A DNA stretch of 64,000 bases from Geoanaerobacter pelophilus (lineage in GTDB: Bacteria; Desulfobacterota; Desulfuromonadia; Geobacterales; DSM-12255), in the NCBI RefSeq assembly GCF_018476885.1, contig NZ_JAHCVJ010000001.1, positions 248,001-312,000 on the forward strand, written 5' to 3'. Under the pieces are notes generated by a model. That model saw nothing but the letters and a program-made list of their open reading frames with translations, was not told the DNA's origin and did no database searches. The position numbers and the translations under genes were made by a program. This document shows, piece by piece, positions 45,278 through 56,038 of this stretch (its first letter is position 1; the number at the start of each line of letters is the position of its first letter).

Positions 45278-46394
45278 TCAATCCGAATCAGTGACATTGC
45301 GTCGCACACCCATAAGAAATGCCACGATAAAATCTTCCAGATCGCCGTCAAGCACTGCGTCCGGGTTGCCGGTCTCCACTCCAGTGCGGAGATCCTTTAC
45401 CATCTTGTACGGGTGCAGCACATAAGAACGAATCTGGCTGCCCCAGCCAATCTCCTTCTTCTCGCCCGAGATCTCAGAGGCCTGGGCCTCACGCTCCTGC
45501 ACTTCCTTCTCGTAGAGTTTTGCCCGGAGAACCCGCAAGGCGGTTGCCTTGTTCATATGCTGGCTGCGCTCGGTCTGGCAGGCAACCACAATACCACTAG
45601 GGATATGGGTTATCCTTACCGCCGAATCAGTGGTGTTGACATGCTGCCCACCAGCACCGCTGGAGCGATAGGTATCGACCCGGAGATCTGACTCAACGAC
45701 CTTGACATCGATATCGTCGGCAATCTCCGGAAACGCGAATACCGAAGCAAACGAGGTGTGCCTGCGGGCATTGCTGTCAAAGGGAGATATCCGCACCAGC
45801 CGGTGAATGCCGATTTCCGCTTTCAGGTATCCGTAGGCATTCTCTCCGGTAACGGCAAAGGTAACCCCTTTGACGCCCGCTTCGTCGCCGGCCTGATAAT
45901 CGGTGATGTCAGTCTTCCACCCTTTGCGCTCGCAGTAACGGAGATACATCCGCAGCAACATTTCGGCCCAATCCTGCGATTCCGTCCCTCCGGCCCCGGC
46001 ATTGATGGAGATAAAACAGTTGCTCCGGTCATGTGGCCCGGAAAGCATCCGCTGAAACTCGGCCTGCGTAACCTCCTGCTCCAGCCGGTTGTTCATCTCG
46101 GCCACTTCAGCAAGAACGTCAGCGTCCTCTGCCTCCTGACCGAGCTCTATCATCACCCTGACATCCTCGGCAAGGCGGTTGCAACGGTCCCACGCCTCCA
46201 CGATCTTTTCCAGAGAGGTCCGCTCTTTCAGCACCTGCTGGGCAGTCTCCTGGTCGTCCCAAAAACCGGGCGAGGCAATCCGCGCCTCCATTTCCTGAAT
46301 GGTCTCGCGTTTGGTATCTACGTCAAAGAGACCCCCGAAGTTTGGCGATCCGGTCGGCAACTGCTTCTATACGTGCGACTTCCTCTCTGAACAT
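45278..46394 (-). CDS. prfB: Peptide chain release factor 2, programmed +1 frameshift
   Basis: A 371-residue RF2 for UGA and UAA stop codons. Translation starts at ATG 46394 (AGGAG upstream) and runs 23 codons (ending AKLRGSL) to an in-frame TGA at 46325-46323. A +1 shift at CTT-TGA-C continues as DVDTKRETIQEME to 45278. Key motifs are the SPF tripeptide (ISPFDSNARRHTSF) for stop-codon reading and GGQ (SSGAGGQHVNTTDS) for peptidyl-tRNA hydrolysis. The frameshift lets RF2 set its own level. Second to last in the envelope operon. Confidence 0.95.
46322..46336 (-). promoter_or_regulatory. prfB recoding site
   Basis: CGG-GGG-TCT-CTT-TGA-C: an internal Shine-Dalgarno-like GGGGG three bases before the CTT slip codon and an in-frame TGA followed by C. 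This is the arrangement that drives +1 shifting in RF2 genes. Confidence 0.93.
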
Positions 46395-46403
46395 CTGTTA
46401 CTC

Positions 46404-47960
46404 CTATTCCTTGATTTTGCTATTCCTGAAGATCGAATACAAAGCAATCAACACCGTCAAGCCGAGGCACACCCCGGCAAACAGTTCGCCGTAGCGGTTG
46501 TATAAAGTAACGCCGCTGCCAGCCCTTACCTCGCCGGTCAGGGCATCCTCACGAAAAATCTGAGTCATCCCGTTAAAATGCCCCTTGCTGTCAATAATCG
46601 CCGTAATGCCGGTATTGGTGGCCCTTATCAGCGGCACCCGGTTCTCCACCGCACGAAACACGGTCATTGACAAGTGCTGGTACGGTGCCGACGACCGTTT
46701 GTACCAGGCATCGTTGGATATGTTGACCAGCAGCCGGGCGCCGGCGTTGACATATGCCCTTGAAAGTTCGGGGAAAATCCCCTCAAAGCAGACCAGCACC
46801 CCAACCTTGGTCTTGCCGATATCAAGCGGTTCTGCAGATGCTCCCGGCGCAAAGTCGCCAATCCCCTCCACCAGCTTGTTGACGAAGGGGAGGACCTGTT
46901 TCAACGGCACATACTCGCCAAACGGCACCAGGTGAATTTTATCACTCCGACCGCTAACCTCGCCTTTGCTGTTAATCAGAAAAGCGCTGTTGAGGTATTT
47001 GGTACGCTCCCCTTCCTTCTTGAATGCGGGGCTGCCGAAAATCAACGCGCTATGCAACCCTGCCGCCAGCCTTTTCACCCGATCGGCGTAGGCAGGCTCG
47101 CTCTGAAAGAAAAAAGGGGTAGCGCTTTCCGGCCAGACAACAAGATCGGGCTCGAACGAGGCCACCGAATTGGTCAACCGTTCATAGATCCTGACGGTCT
47201 CTTCCTGAAAAGAGGGGTCCCATTTAACATCCTGGGAGATATTTCCCTGGATTAGTGCCACTTTCAAAGGAACACCAGTCTCAGGGGCTGTCAACCGGAT
47301 GAAGCCGTAGGCAACAGTGGCGATCATCAACACAACTGCAGTGACAATGGTCCACACCCTTTGCTTAAGCTGCTCTCCGCCCCCAAAAAACATCAGCGCC
47401 CGGAACAGGGCCACATTGACCAGCACTATCAGGAAGCTGACACCATAAACCCCCACCACATCGGCAATCTGGATCAGCGGCAGGATCTTGTATTGCGAGT
47501 AGCCCAGACTAGCCCAGGGGAATCCGGTCAAGGCAAACGACCGCACATACTCCATGCCGACCCAGACCAGCGGCAAGGAAAAACCTGCCCCAATGCCGAT
47601 CAGCTCTCCCGCCCTTACCAGGGCCATGCTCCCGGCGAGGTAACAGGCAAGATACGCCGCCATGATCAGCATCAACGGGACACTGACGACCAGCGGCAAC
47701 TTGCCATAGCTGTTCATAACAATGACCAGCCAGTACATTATCCCTGCATAAGCGATTATTCCGGCAATTAGCCCCAGCTTGAATGCCTGGGTAGCAGTCG
47801 CTTTGTCCACCGACCTGAGCAGTGGTACCAGCGCAATCCAGGCAAGCAACGACAGACCCGGCTTGGGGAACGAAAGCGCCAGGAGCAGTCCGGAAAGAAC
47901 CGCAAGCAGGCAGGAGACCATGGGGATCTCCCGGTTGGACCTCTTTAAAGTAAATAGCAT
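46404..47960 (-). CDS. lnt: Apolipoprotein N-acyltransferase
   Basis: A 518-residue inner membrane enzyme that adds the third acyl chain to lipoproteins. About six to seven N-terminal helices span residues 14-225. A nitrilase-like periplasmic domain carries the triad Glu278 ([10 protein letters not shown]), Lys341 ([13 protein letters not shown]) and Cys391 ([12 protein letters not shown]). A final helix anchors the C-terminus. This fits the many lipoproteins in the window. It starts 7 bases from corC, a common pairing. Confidence 0.95.
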   Translation of the reverse strand: MLFTLKRSNREIPMVSCLLAVLSGLLLALSFPKPGLSLLAWIALVPLLRSVDKATATQAFKLGLIAGIIAYAGIMYWLVIVMNSYGKLPLVVSVPLMLIMAAYLACYLAGSMALVRAGELIGIGAGFSLPLVWVGMEYVRSFALTGFPWASLGYSQYKILPLIQIADVVGVYGVSFLIVLVNVALFRALMFFGGGEQLKQRVWTIVTAVVLMIATVAYGFIRLTAPETGVPLKVALIQGNISQDVKWDPSFQEETVRIYERLTNSVASFEPDLVVWPESATPFFFQSEPAYADRVKRLAAGLHSALIFGSPAFKKEGERTKYLNSAFLINSKGEVSGRSDKIHLVPFGEYVPLKQVLPFVNKLVEGIGDFAPGASAEPLDIGKTKVGVLVCFEGIFPELSRAYVNAGARLLVNISNDAWYKRSSAPYQHLSMTVFRAVENRVPLIRATNTGITAIIDSKGHFNGMTQIFREDALTGEVRAGSGVTLYNRYGELFAGVCLGLTVLIALYSIFRNSKIKE

Positions 47961-47967
47961 GAACGGT

Positions 47968-48816
47968 TCAATCCTCGCCGGTTATCTCCGGAAGGCGCTC
48001 GACCTTAAGCTTGATCACCCGGCGCTCATCGGCCTCCAGAACAGTGATACTCAGATTATCCAGGATCACCACCTCGCCGCTTTCCGGGATCCGCCCGGTA
48101 AGATGGAATGCCAGGCCGCCGACGGTATCGAACTTGTCCCTCTCAATTTTGATCCCAAAATGCTCTTCAAGCTCCTCGATCGGCAGACGGGCATCTACCA
48201 GCACTGAGCCGTCTTCGTCGACAATCAGCCGCTCCTCCTCGGTGTCGTACTCGTCCTGGATGTCCCCGACAATCTGCTCCAGCAGATCTTCGATGGTCAA
48301 GAGTCCTGAGGTCCCGCCATACTCGTCGACGACAATGGCCAGATGAATCCGCTTCTTGCGAAATTCCTGAAGCATCTCCTCCAGGTTTTTCGATTCCGGG
48401 ATAAACATGGAGGGGCGCATTATCGATCGGAGATGAATGTCGCCCTCATCTTTGCCCCAAAGCTTGAGCAGGTCCTTGGCATAGAGCAGCCCGACGATAT
48501 TGTCCATGGTTCCTTCATACACCGGGATGCGCGAATGGCCACACGCAATGATCGTATCCAGCGCCTCCCGCACCGGGGCATCGATCGGGATGCAGGCCAT
48601 GTCTGTCCGCGGCACCATCACCTCTCTCACCACGGTATCGCCAAGGGCGAAGATGGAACGGATCATGGCGTTTTCTTCCTCGTTGATGATCCCTTCCTCT
48701 TCTCCGGCATCCATAAGTTCCTGGATCTCTTCTTCAGTTACCTTTTTCCTGCCGGACAAAAATCGGTTCAGGTTTTCCCAGAGCCCTGATTTTTTTCTAC
48801 TGTCTGCGTCGTCCAA
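47968..48816 (-). CDS. corC: CorC/HlyC-family CBS-domain protein
   Basis: A 282-residue soluble protein: an N-terminal acidic helix region, two CBS domains ([41 protein letters not shown]) that usually bind adenine nucleotides, and a CorC_HlyC C-terminal domain ([18 protein letters not shown]). It lacks the DUF21 membrane region, so it is the CorC type linked to magnesium efflux in enterobacteria. It lies between dgkA-PAP2 and lnt, the same order as in many proteobacterial ybeY-corC-lnt clusters. Confidence 0.92.
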   Translation of the reverse strand: MDDADSRKKSGLWENLNRFLSGRKKVTEEEIQELMDAGEEEGIINEEENAMIRSIFALGDTVVREVMVPRTDMACIPIDAPVREALDTIIACGHSRIPVYEGTMDNIVGLLYAKDLLKLWGKDEGDIHLRSIMRPSMFIPESKNLEEMLQEFRKKRIHLAIVVDEYGGTSGLLTIEDLLEQIVGDIQDEYDTEEERLIVDEDGSVLVDARLPIEELEEHFGIKIERDKFDTVGGLAFHLTGRIPESGEVVILDNLSITVLEADERRVIKLKVERLPEITGED

Positions 48817-48850
48817 AAAAATCTCCTGTCAACAGATCAAGATTGCATAT

Positions 48851-49558
48851 TTATTGATAATAACGAAACAGGAACATGATTAATAAAGTTATGGCAATAC
48901 CGGTAACAGCGCCAAGCAGAACCTCGCGCATCGAATGGATATGAAGCAGTAATCGGGAGTGCGAAACCATGACGGCAAGTGCGATGGTCAATACGGAAAT
49001 CAGCGGATTCTGAGTGGAAAGCGATACCACTGTTGCAACGGAAAAGGCAACCGCAGCATGTCCGCTGGGGAGGCCACCCTCAAGGGGAGTACCGGTACCA
49101 GATATCGCCTTAAGGATTACCACCACGATCACCACTGTTAGTAGAGAGACCAGAGTCCCCATCTCGGAAGGGTTTCCTACCACGCCGAGTGCCTCCTTGT
49201 AAATGGGAAAAATATATTTTGACAGGACCAGATAGCCCATCACTGCAGCGCCGATTGAAGCTACGAGCACGGCACCGGCCGCCACGTCCTTGGCAATCTT
49301 CGCTTGCGGATGATACTCAGTAGTAACTAGATCTACCACTGCCTCAACCGCAGTATTCATCAGCTCGGCAAAGAGTACGAAACAGACGGAAATGGAGATG
49401 AGAATGAATTCCGTCTCAGTAACTCTGAGCAGCAGCATCAGCGGAAACAGAAAAAGCGCGGCAAGAAAATGCCTGCGCATATGTTTCTGGGTCCGTGCGG
49501 TGTGGATGATCCCCTCAATGGCACAGTTGACGGAATCGATAAAACGGGTCGGTTTCAT
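48851..49558 (-). CDS. Diacylglycerol/undecaprenol kinase fused to PAP2 phosphatase
   Basis: A 235-residue membrane fusion. Residues 1-120 form a DgkA-type kinase with the core ELMNTAVEAVVDLV...EYHPQAKIAKDVAAGAV. Residues 130-235 form a PAP2 acid phosphatase domain with GGLPSGHAAVAFS and SRLLLHIHSMREVLLG (motif 3 with Glu in place of Asp). The usual first PAP2 motif KxxxxxxRP is not apparent. One chain could phosphorylate and dephosphorylate lipid carriers such as undecaprenol. It sits between ybeY and corC. Confidence 0.88.
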   Translation of the reverse strand: MKPTRFIDSVNCAIEGIIHTARTQKHMRRHFLAALFLFPLMLLLRVTETEFILISISVCFVLFAELMNTAVEAVVDLVTTEYHPQAKIAKDVAAGAVLVASIGAAVMGYLVLSKYIFPIYKEALGVVGNPSEMGTLVSLLTVVIVVVILKAISGTGTPLEGGLPSGHAAVAFSVATVVSLSTQNPLISVLTIALAVMVSHSRLLLHIHSMREVLLGAVTGIAITLLIMFLFRYYQ

Positions 49559-49574
49559 TGAAAGGTTCCCGATC

Positions 49575-50030
49575 TCACTCGATCAAGCCTTCCTGCTGCA
49601 GCACCGCGAATATCTCCTGCTCCTTTGCCTCCATTCGGTGAGCCTCCTGTTCGCCGCTCCGCTCATGGTCATAGCCGCACAGGTGCAGAATGCCATGCAT
49701 CAGGAGAAAACTGAACCGCTCAAAGAAGGCAATGCCGGCTTCTTCAGCTTCCCGGGCAGCCGTATCAGCCGAAATCACCACGTCGCCGAGCATTTGCGGG
49801 TTGAGATCGCCAAACTCCCCCTCCAACAACGAGAAAGAGATCACATTGGTCGGACGGTCCTTGCCGAGATATTCCCGGTTGATCCTGCGCATCGCCACGT
49901 CGCCGACTATTGAAAGAGAAAGCTCGCTACCTGCTGCTCCCAAGGCGCTTAAGACCCTCTCCGCTACTTTTCTTATCTGCGGTATCGACATCCGGTGACG
50001 CCGCTGGCGGTTCACTATCGCTATTTTCAA
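49575..50030 (-). CDS. ybeY: Endoribonuclease YbeY
   Basis: A 151-residue metal-dependent RNase needed for 16S rRNA 3' end maturation and ribosome quality control. The zinc motif HGILHLCGYDHE is intact and the conserved RPTNVISFSL is present. GGAGG sits seven bases before a TTG, so translation probably starts at TTG 50030 (KIAIVNRQRRH follows); the GTG at 50048 overlaps this site. The gene begins inside the 3' end of pgpH, an overlap of about 100 bases. Confidence 0.93.
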   Translation of the reverse strand: MKIAIVNRQRRHRMSIPQIRKVAERVLSALGAAGSELSLSIVGDVAMRRINREYLGKDRPTNVISFSLLEGEFGDLNPQMLGDVVISADTAAREAEEAGIAFFERFSFLLMHGILHLCGYDHERSGEQEAHRMEAKEQEIFAVLQQEGLIE

Positions 50031-52332
50031 GAAGCTTCCTCCCTCCACTCGACTTCTCTTTAAAGGCCGGTTCAGGGTAATCTATCCGATGATGATAGAT
50101 CCCGTTCAGCACTCGGTTAAAACTCTTGGCAATCTCGTGCAGGTTTTTCAGCGTCAACTCGCATTCGTCGAGTTGGCCATCGATAAAGATATTGTTGATG
50201 ATCTTCTGCACCAGACCTTGAATGCGGGCCGGAGTCGGATCGGAAAGCGTCCGGCTGGCAGCCTCGACAGCGTCGGCAAGCAGAACGAGCCCGGCCTCCC
50301 GTGTCTGGGGCTTCGGCCCCGGATAGCGGAAATCCTGCTCGTTTATTGCTGCCGGTTCGCTGGACTGGGTCTTAGCCTTTTGATAGAAGAACGAGATGAG
50401 ACTGGAGCCGTGAGACTGGCGGATGATATCGATGATGACCGACCCGAGGCGATATTCGCGTGCCAGCTCAACCCCCTCCTTGACATGAGCGATCAGGATC
50501 AGGGCGCTCATGCTCGGTGAAAGCTTGTCGTGCTTGTTGTCCCCACCTCTGACGTTTTCTATGAAGTAGAGCGGCTTGGAAACCTTGCCGATGTCGTGAT
50601 AATAAGCGGCAACCTTTGCCAGCAGAGGGTTGGCATGGATTGCTTCGGCAGCGGCCTCGACCAGGTTGCCCACCAGGACACTGTGGTGATAGGTGCCAGG
50701 CGCCCGAACCATCAGGTTGTGCAGCAACGGTGAATTCAGGTTCGAGTATTCGAGCAGTTTCATGTCGGTGCTGTACTGGAACAGGCTCTCTACGGCCGGG
50801 ATGATTCCGGTGACCAGCGTGGCATTGACAATGCCGCCAATCAGGGCATAAAAGGCGCAGTAGACCGTTTGCAGGGAAAAGAAGCCATCCCCCAGGATCT
50901 GAAAGGAAAGAGCCAAGGCAACATTGACCACGCTCACCTTCAGACCGGCGCTGTAGATAACGCCACGGTCCTTGCACTGCCTTACTCCGTGGGCGCCGAC
51001 CACCCCACCCATCAGGGCGAAGATGACGACCTGCATGCTGCCGTCGAACATGGCGCCTGCCAGAGGTGCGCATACCGCGCAATAGACCAGGGCAACCTCG
51101 GAATTGAGAATGATCCGGACCAGCATCGGGGCAAAAGCAAACGGCAGGAGGTAGTAGAAATTTGCCGCACCGACGCTGGGAAGAGCCCCACCCATGGCGG
51201 TCGAAAACATCAGCCCTATCCGCAACAGCGTAAAATGGAACAGGGTCACTAACGCCAGCAGCATCAGGTCCTTGTTCCCCGGAGAGAACTTCCGGACGTT
51301 CTTGCGGGCAAAACGGTACGGGAAATAGCAAAGGATCATGACCAGACAGAAGGTGCCTGCCGTTATCGCCAGTCGGGCAACGACGCTCCGCCCGGCATAT
51401 ATCTGCCCTAAACGCCTCACCTGGTCTTCGGTAAACCGTTCGCCCGAACGGACGATCATTTCCCCACGCTTCAACTGGAAAAGGATCGGTGCCACCGCTT
51501 CACGGGCAGCCCGGCGCCGTTCTTCGGTTGCCTCGCGGTTGAGAGTCAGGTTCGGCAACAGAGATTTGGCGATGATCTTTTTGATCAACAAGATATCATG
51601 GGTCTCGGCGGTGAGATTCAAATGGATTTCAAAGACCCGCTTCTGAGCTTCCGACAGGTCAATTGCCGTGAAAGATCGATCGAGAGTGGCCAGCAGTTCG
51701 CAGGTGCGACTGTCCTGCATCTGAATGCCGTGAGCCAGATCGCTGGTAAAAAGCCGCTTGTCCGAAACAACCTTGTTGGCAAAGATCAGCCCGGTCAGGC
51801 GGTTGATCTCGCCGACCAGTACCCGGTCCGAGCGGAACCTCATGATCGCGGCAAACTCCGGGTCACTGAGCTGAATACCGAGAATCTGGTTAAGCGAATT
51901 CCTGAGTCCCGCCCTGTCACTGCTCTTCTCTGCTGATCGCGCTGCGGCAATCGATGAAACAGCCTTATCAAATCTCTGCGTTATCTCATGGGGAGCCGCA
52001 ACATTCAGGTCATAAACATAGGGAGCCGCAGACTCTGCATCCAGCCGCTTCTTTTCCGTCAACTGCCGATCCTCAAGCAGATAGTCCTGGGTTGCCCGGA
52101 TGTCGGATGCAGCAATTTCACCGACCTTGTAAACAGGTCGTGAAAACTGTTGGCCAGGGGTGAGCAAAAGGGTGAGCAGGGTAACGGTGAGGAAAAACAG
52201 GATAATCCGGTTGCGCTTCACGCTCTGGGGAGCGGAAAAACGCTCCAAAAGCGAATTAAAGAGGCGCTCGCCAACGATTAGCAGAGTGCTTCGTGTCTTG
52301 TCAGGTTGTTCGTTGCCATCTACGGGCATCAT
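49927..52332 (-). CDS. pgpH: 7TM receptor HD-domain phosphodiesterase (PgpH type)
   Basis: An 801-residue membrane enzyme. After an N-terminal helix is a large extracellular 7TMR-HDED domain (about residues 65-320). Seven membrane helices (about 330-510) follow, then a cytoplasmic HD domain with VAAYYHDIGKVSKPLYFIEN and ADAVEAASR. The characterised relative PgpH hydrolyses cyclic di-AMP. A hydrophilic Ser/Pro/Asp tail ends the protein and overlaps ybeY. First gene of the long envelope operon. Confidence 0.93.
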   Translation of the reverse strand: MMPVDGNEQPDKTRSTLLIVGERLFNSLLERFSAPQSVKRNRIILFFLTVTLLTLLLTPGQQFSRPVYKVGEIAASDIRATQDYLLEDRQLTEKKRLDAESAAPYVYDLNVAAPHEITQRFDKAVSSIAAARSAEKSSDRAGLRNSLNQILGIQLSDPEFAAIMRFRSDRVLVGEINRLTGLIFANKVVSDKRLFTSDLAHGIQMQDSRTCELLATLDRSFTAIDLSEAQKRVFEIHLNLTAETHDILLIKKIIAKSLLPNLTLNREATEERRRAAREAVAPILFQLKRGEMIVRSGERFTEDQVRRLGQIYAGRSVVARLAITAGTFCLVMILCYFPYRFARKNVRKFSPGNKDLMLLALVTLFHFTLLRIGLMFSTAMGGALPSVGAANFYYLLPFAFAPMLVRIILNSEVALVYCAVCAPLAGAMFDGSMQVVIFALMGGVVGAHGVRQCKDRGVIYSAGLKVSVVNVALALSFQILGDGFFSLQTVYCAFYALIGGIVNATLVTGIIPAVESLFQYSTDMKLLEYSNLNSPLLHNLMVRAPGTYHHSVLVGNLVEAAAEAIHANPLLAKVAAYYHDIGKVSKPLYFIENVRGGDNKHDKLSPSMSALILIAHVKEGVELAREYRLGSVIIDIIRQSHGSSLISFFYQKAKTQSSEPAAINEQDFRYPGPKPQTREAGLVLLADAVEAASRTLSDPTPARIQGLVQKIINNIFIDGQLDECELTLKNLHEIAKSFNRVLNGIYHHRIDYPEPAFKEKSSGGRKLLENSDSEPPAASPDVDTADKKSSGEGLKRLGSSR

Positions 52333-52516
52333 AATCCAGGCGCTCTGCCACAGGCTGCAATGTGGCGACGCAAAAAACCGCTGTTGATGCAGCTAACTAT
52401 AGCCTCAGAAGCGTGTCCTGTCAACTTGCAGCTACTAATGACGGGGTATTGCAGCATTAATTCTCCTTTCATTTTCGGGATTCTGTGATATAAAAGAGCC
52501 TTAATTGGCGGGCTGA

Positions 52517-53845
<1,329 letters not shown>

Positions 53846-53882
53846 TGTCTTCGTAAAAACATTCAATATAATGTTCCCAACG

Positions 53883-53913
53883 GGGGGTTGCGCAAGCAGC
53901 CCCCTCTTTTTTT
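53883..53913 (+). terminator. Intrinsic terminator of eno
   Basis: GGGGG and CCCCC (53883-53887 / 53900-53904) enclose an inner GC-(GCAA)-GC hairpin, followed by TCTTTTTTT. Confidence 0.9.
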
Positions 53914-53944
53914 GATACAATTAACTTTTGCGGAGGTAGTTCTG

Positions 53945-55381
53945 ATGCGATACTCGCCGCTTATTACCGATCTGTATGAACTGACCATGCTGGCCGGCTA
54001 TGTTGATGAAGGAATGGCCGATACCCCGGCGGTTTTCGATCTGTTCTTCAGACATAATCCCTTCAATGGAGGCTACGCCATCTTTGCCGGCCTGGCACCG
54101 GCGCTCTCCTACCTGGAAAATCTCAGCTTCACCAGCGAGGAGCTCTCCTACCTCAACTCACTCGGCCTGTTCAAAGCAACTTTTCTCGAATATCTTGAGG
54201 AATTCCGTTTTCGCGGCAAGGTTACCGCTGTGCCGGAAGGGACCGCTGTTTTCGGCAATGAGCCGCTCCTGACTGTTGAAGGGACTCTGGCTGAGGCCCA
54301 GTTCGTCGAGACCGCGCTGCTGAATATCATCAACTTCCAGACCCTTGTTGCCACAAAGGCTGCGAGAATCTGCCACGCAGCAGGCAATGGCACTGTCATC
54401 GAGTTCGGTCTCCGCAGGGCTCAGGGGCCTGACGGCGGACTTTCCGCAGCCCGCGCCGCAGCAGTAGGCGGAATACGCAGCACCAGCAACGTTCTGGCCG
54501 GCATGATCCATAAACTGCCGGTCAAAGGCACCCATGCCCATAGCTGGATCATGGCCTTTCCCGATGAACTGACCGCCTTCCGCAAATACGCCGAAGTGTT
54601 TCCTGACTCGACCATACTGCTGGTAGACACCTATGACACCCTCAAAAGCGGCATCCCGAACGCCATCACCGTGGCAGGAGAACTGGCTGAGCGAGGGCAC
54701 CGTCTTGTCGGGATCCGCCTGGATTCCGGAGACCTCGCCTACCTCTCAAAAGAGGCCCGGAGGATGTTCGACGCGGCAGGCTTCCCGGAGGTCAGGATCG
54801 TTGCCTCCAACGAGCTGGACGAATTTGTGATCGACTCGATCCGCGACGAAGGGGGGCGTGTCGACATTTACGGAGTAGGCACCAGGCTGGTCACCTGTGA
54901 TGGCGACGGCGGCGGAGCGCTCGGTGGGGTCTATAAACTAGTCCGCTCCGGTGACCGGCCACGGCTGAAGGTGACCAGCGATACCGCCAAGGCAACACTC
55001 CCAGACCGTAAGCGGCTATTGCGGGCGCTGGCACCGGATGGCAGTTTCATTCAGGATGTTATCACTCTGGACAGCGAATCGATCGTACCAGGAGACACGG
55101 TTTTTGACCCGGCCAACCCCCTGCAGTACAAAACAATTCCGGTGACTGCCCAACTGATCGATCTGAGAGATGTCGTAATGAGCGACGGCAAGGCTGTTCT
55201 AGGGCCATCAGATAACCTCAACGTCCTGGCAGACCGGACTGCCGACCAGCTACAGAAACTGCCGCAAGGCACCCTGCGCTTCATGAATCCTCATCGCTAC
55301 AAGATCTCTATCAGCAAAGGGCTGCTGGATCTCAGGCAGCAACTGGTGAAAGCAATCCAGGAAGGATCTACGCATGGATAA
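53945..55381 (+). CDS. pncB: Nicotinate phosphoribosyltransferase
   Basis: A 478-residue NAD-salvage enzyme that makes nicotinate mononucleotide from nicotinate and PRPP. N-terminal motif [16 protein letters not shown], active-site region [20 protein letters not shown], the phosphorylatable His region [13 protein letters not shown], and the phosphate-binding SGDLAYLSK and [10 protein letters not shown] are present. The ATG follows GCGGAGG; the frame extends upstream through the eno terminator and is not used there. It overlaps pncA by 8 bases. Confidence 0.94.
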   Translation: MRYSPLITDLYELTMLAGYVDEGMADTPAVFDLFFRHNPFNGGYAIFAGLAPALSYLENLSFTSEELSYLNSLGLFKATFLEYLEEFRFRGKVTAVPEGTAVFGNEPLLTVEGTLAEAQFVETALLNIINFQTLVATKAARICHAAGNGTVIEFGLRRAQGPDGGLSAARAAAVGGIRSTSNVLAGMIHKLPVKGTHAHSWIMAFPDELTAFRKYAEVFPDSTILLVDTYDTLKSGIPNAITVAGELAERGHRLVGIRLDSGDLAYLSKEARRMFDAAGFPEVRIVASNELDEFVIDSIRDEGGRVDIYGVGTRLVTCDGDGGGALGGVYKLVRSGDRPRLKVTSDTAKATLPDRKRLLRALAPDGSFIQDVITLDSESIVPGDTVFDPANPLQYKTIPVTAQLIDLRDVVMSDGKAVLGPSDNLNVLADRTADQLQKLPQGTLRFMNPHRYKISISKGLLDLRQQLVKAIQEGSTHG

Positions 55382-55961
55382 ACATTCGGCCCTGTTAATC
55401 GTTGATGTCCAGAACGATTTCTGCCCGGGTGGCGCCCTGGCTGTTGCTCAAGGCGACCAGATCATCCCGGCCGTCAACCGGGCAATCACCTCTTTCAGCA
55501 GCCAGGGCCTGCCGATCATCGCCAGCCGGGACTGGCACCCGGAAAAAACCTCCCACTTTCGCGACTACGGCGGAATCTGGCCCCCGCACTGCATTCAGGC
55601 AACTGCTGGCGCGGCATTCCATCCGGCATTGAAACTCCCGCCAAATGCGCTAATCCTCTCCAAAGGGACCGAGGCAGATCATGATGATTATTCGGCCTTC
55701 CATGCCCGCGATGACCAGGGGCGCATGCTCGCAGAGATCCTGGCCGATCTCGGGGTCAATGCGCTTTATGTCTGCGGCCTCGCCACAGACTATTGCGTGA
55801 AGGAGACCGTCCGCGAGGCACAGCGATACCGGGTTGCAGTCACGGTGCTCACCGATGCAATCAAAGGGGTGGACCTGAAGCCCGGAGACTCAGAAAAAGC
55901 GGTGCACGAGATGATGGCATCAGGGGCAAAACTGGCCACTGCTGCCGATCTTCCAGAATAA
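55374..55961 (+). CDS. pncA: Nicotinamidase
   Basis: A 195-residue isochorismatase-fold hydrolase making nicotinate from nicotinamide, the substrate of pncB. Catalytic triad Asp11 (LLIVDVQNDF), Lys97 (LILSKGTEADHDDYSAF) and Cys141 (VCGLATDYCVKETV). Metal ligands Asp53, His55 (SRDWHPEKTSHF) and His72 are present. Its start lies within the last codons of pncB, so the two are translationally coupled. Confidence 0.94.
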   Translation: MDKHSALLIVDVQNDFCPGGALAVAQGDQIIPAVNRAITSFSSQGLPIIASRDWHPEKTSHFRDYGGIWPPHCIQATAGAAFHPALKLPPNALILSKGTEADHDDYSAFHARDDQGRMLAEILADLGVNALYVCGLATDYCVKETVREAQRYRVAVTVLTDAIKGVDLKPGDSEKAVHEMMASGAKLATAADLPE

Positions 55962-55965
55962 CTCT

Positions 55966-55994
55966 TTGACTTCCCCTTTATTCTTCGCTACATT
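55966..55994 (+). promoter_or_regulatory. Sigma-70 promoter of the DAHP synthase gene
   Basis: TTGACT, 17 bases, TACATT, ending 44 bases before the ATG at 56039. Five of six -35 and four of six -10 positions match the consensus. Confidence 0.55.
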
Positions 55995-56038
55995 GGCCCA
56001 ATCTATTCCAGTACATGCAGAAATCGAGAGGGAATGCC

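Noticed and set aside
50468-51331. 287-codon alternate minus-strand frame inside pgpH
   Set aside because: It is a frame-shifted shadow of the HD phosphodiesterase, Arg/Pro-rich, without start signal.
52466-52494. Sigma-70 promoter of eno
   Set aside because: TATAAA at 52489 is good, but no -35 hexamer at 16-18 bases matches better than two or three positions, so it is not listed as a feature.
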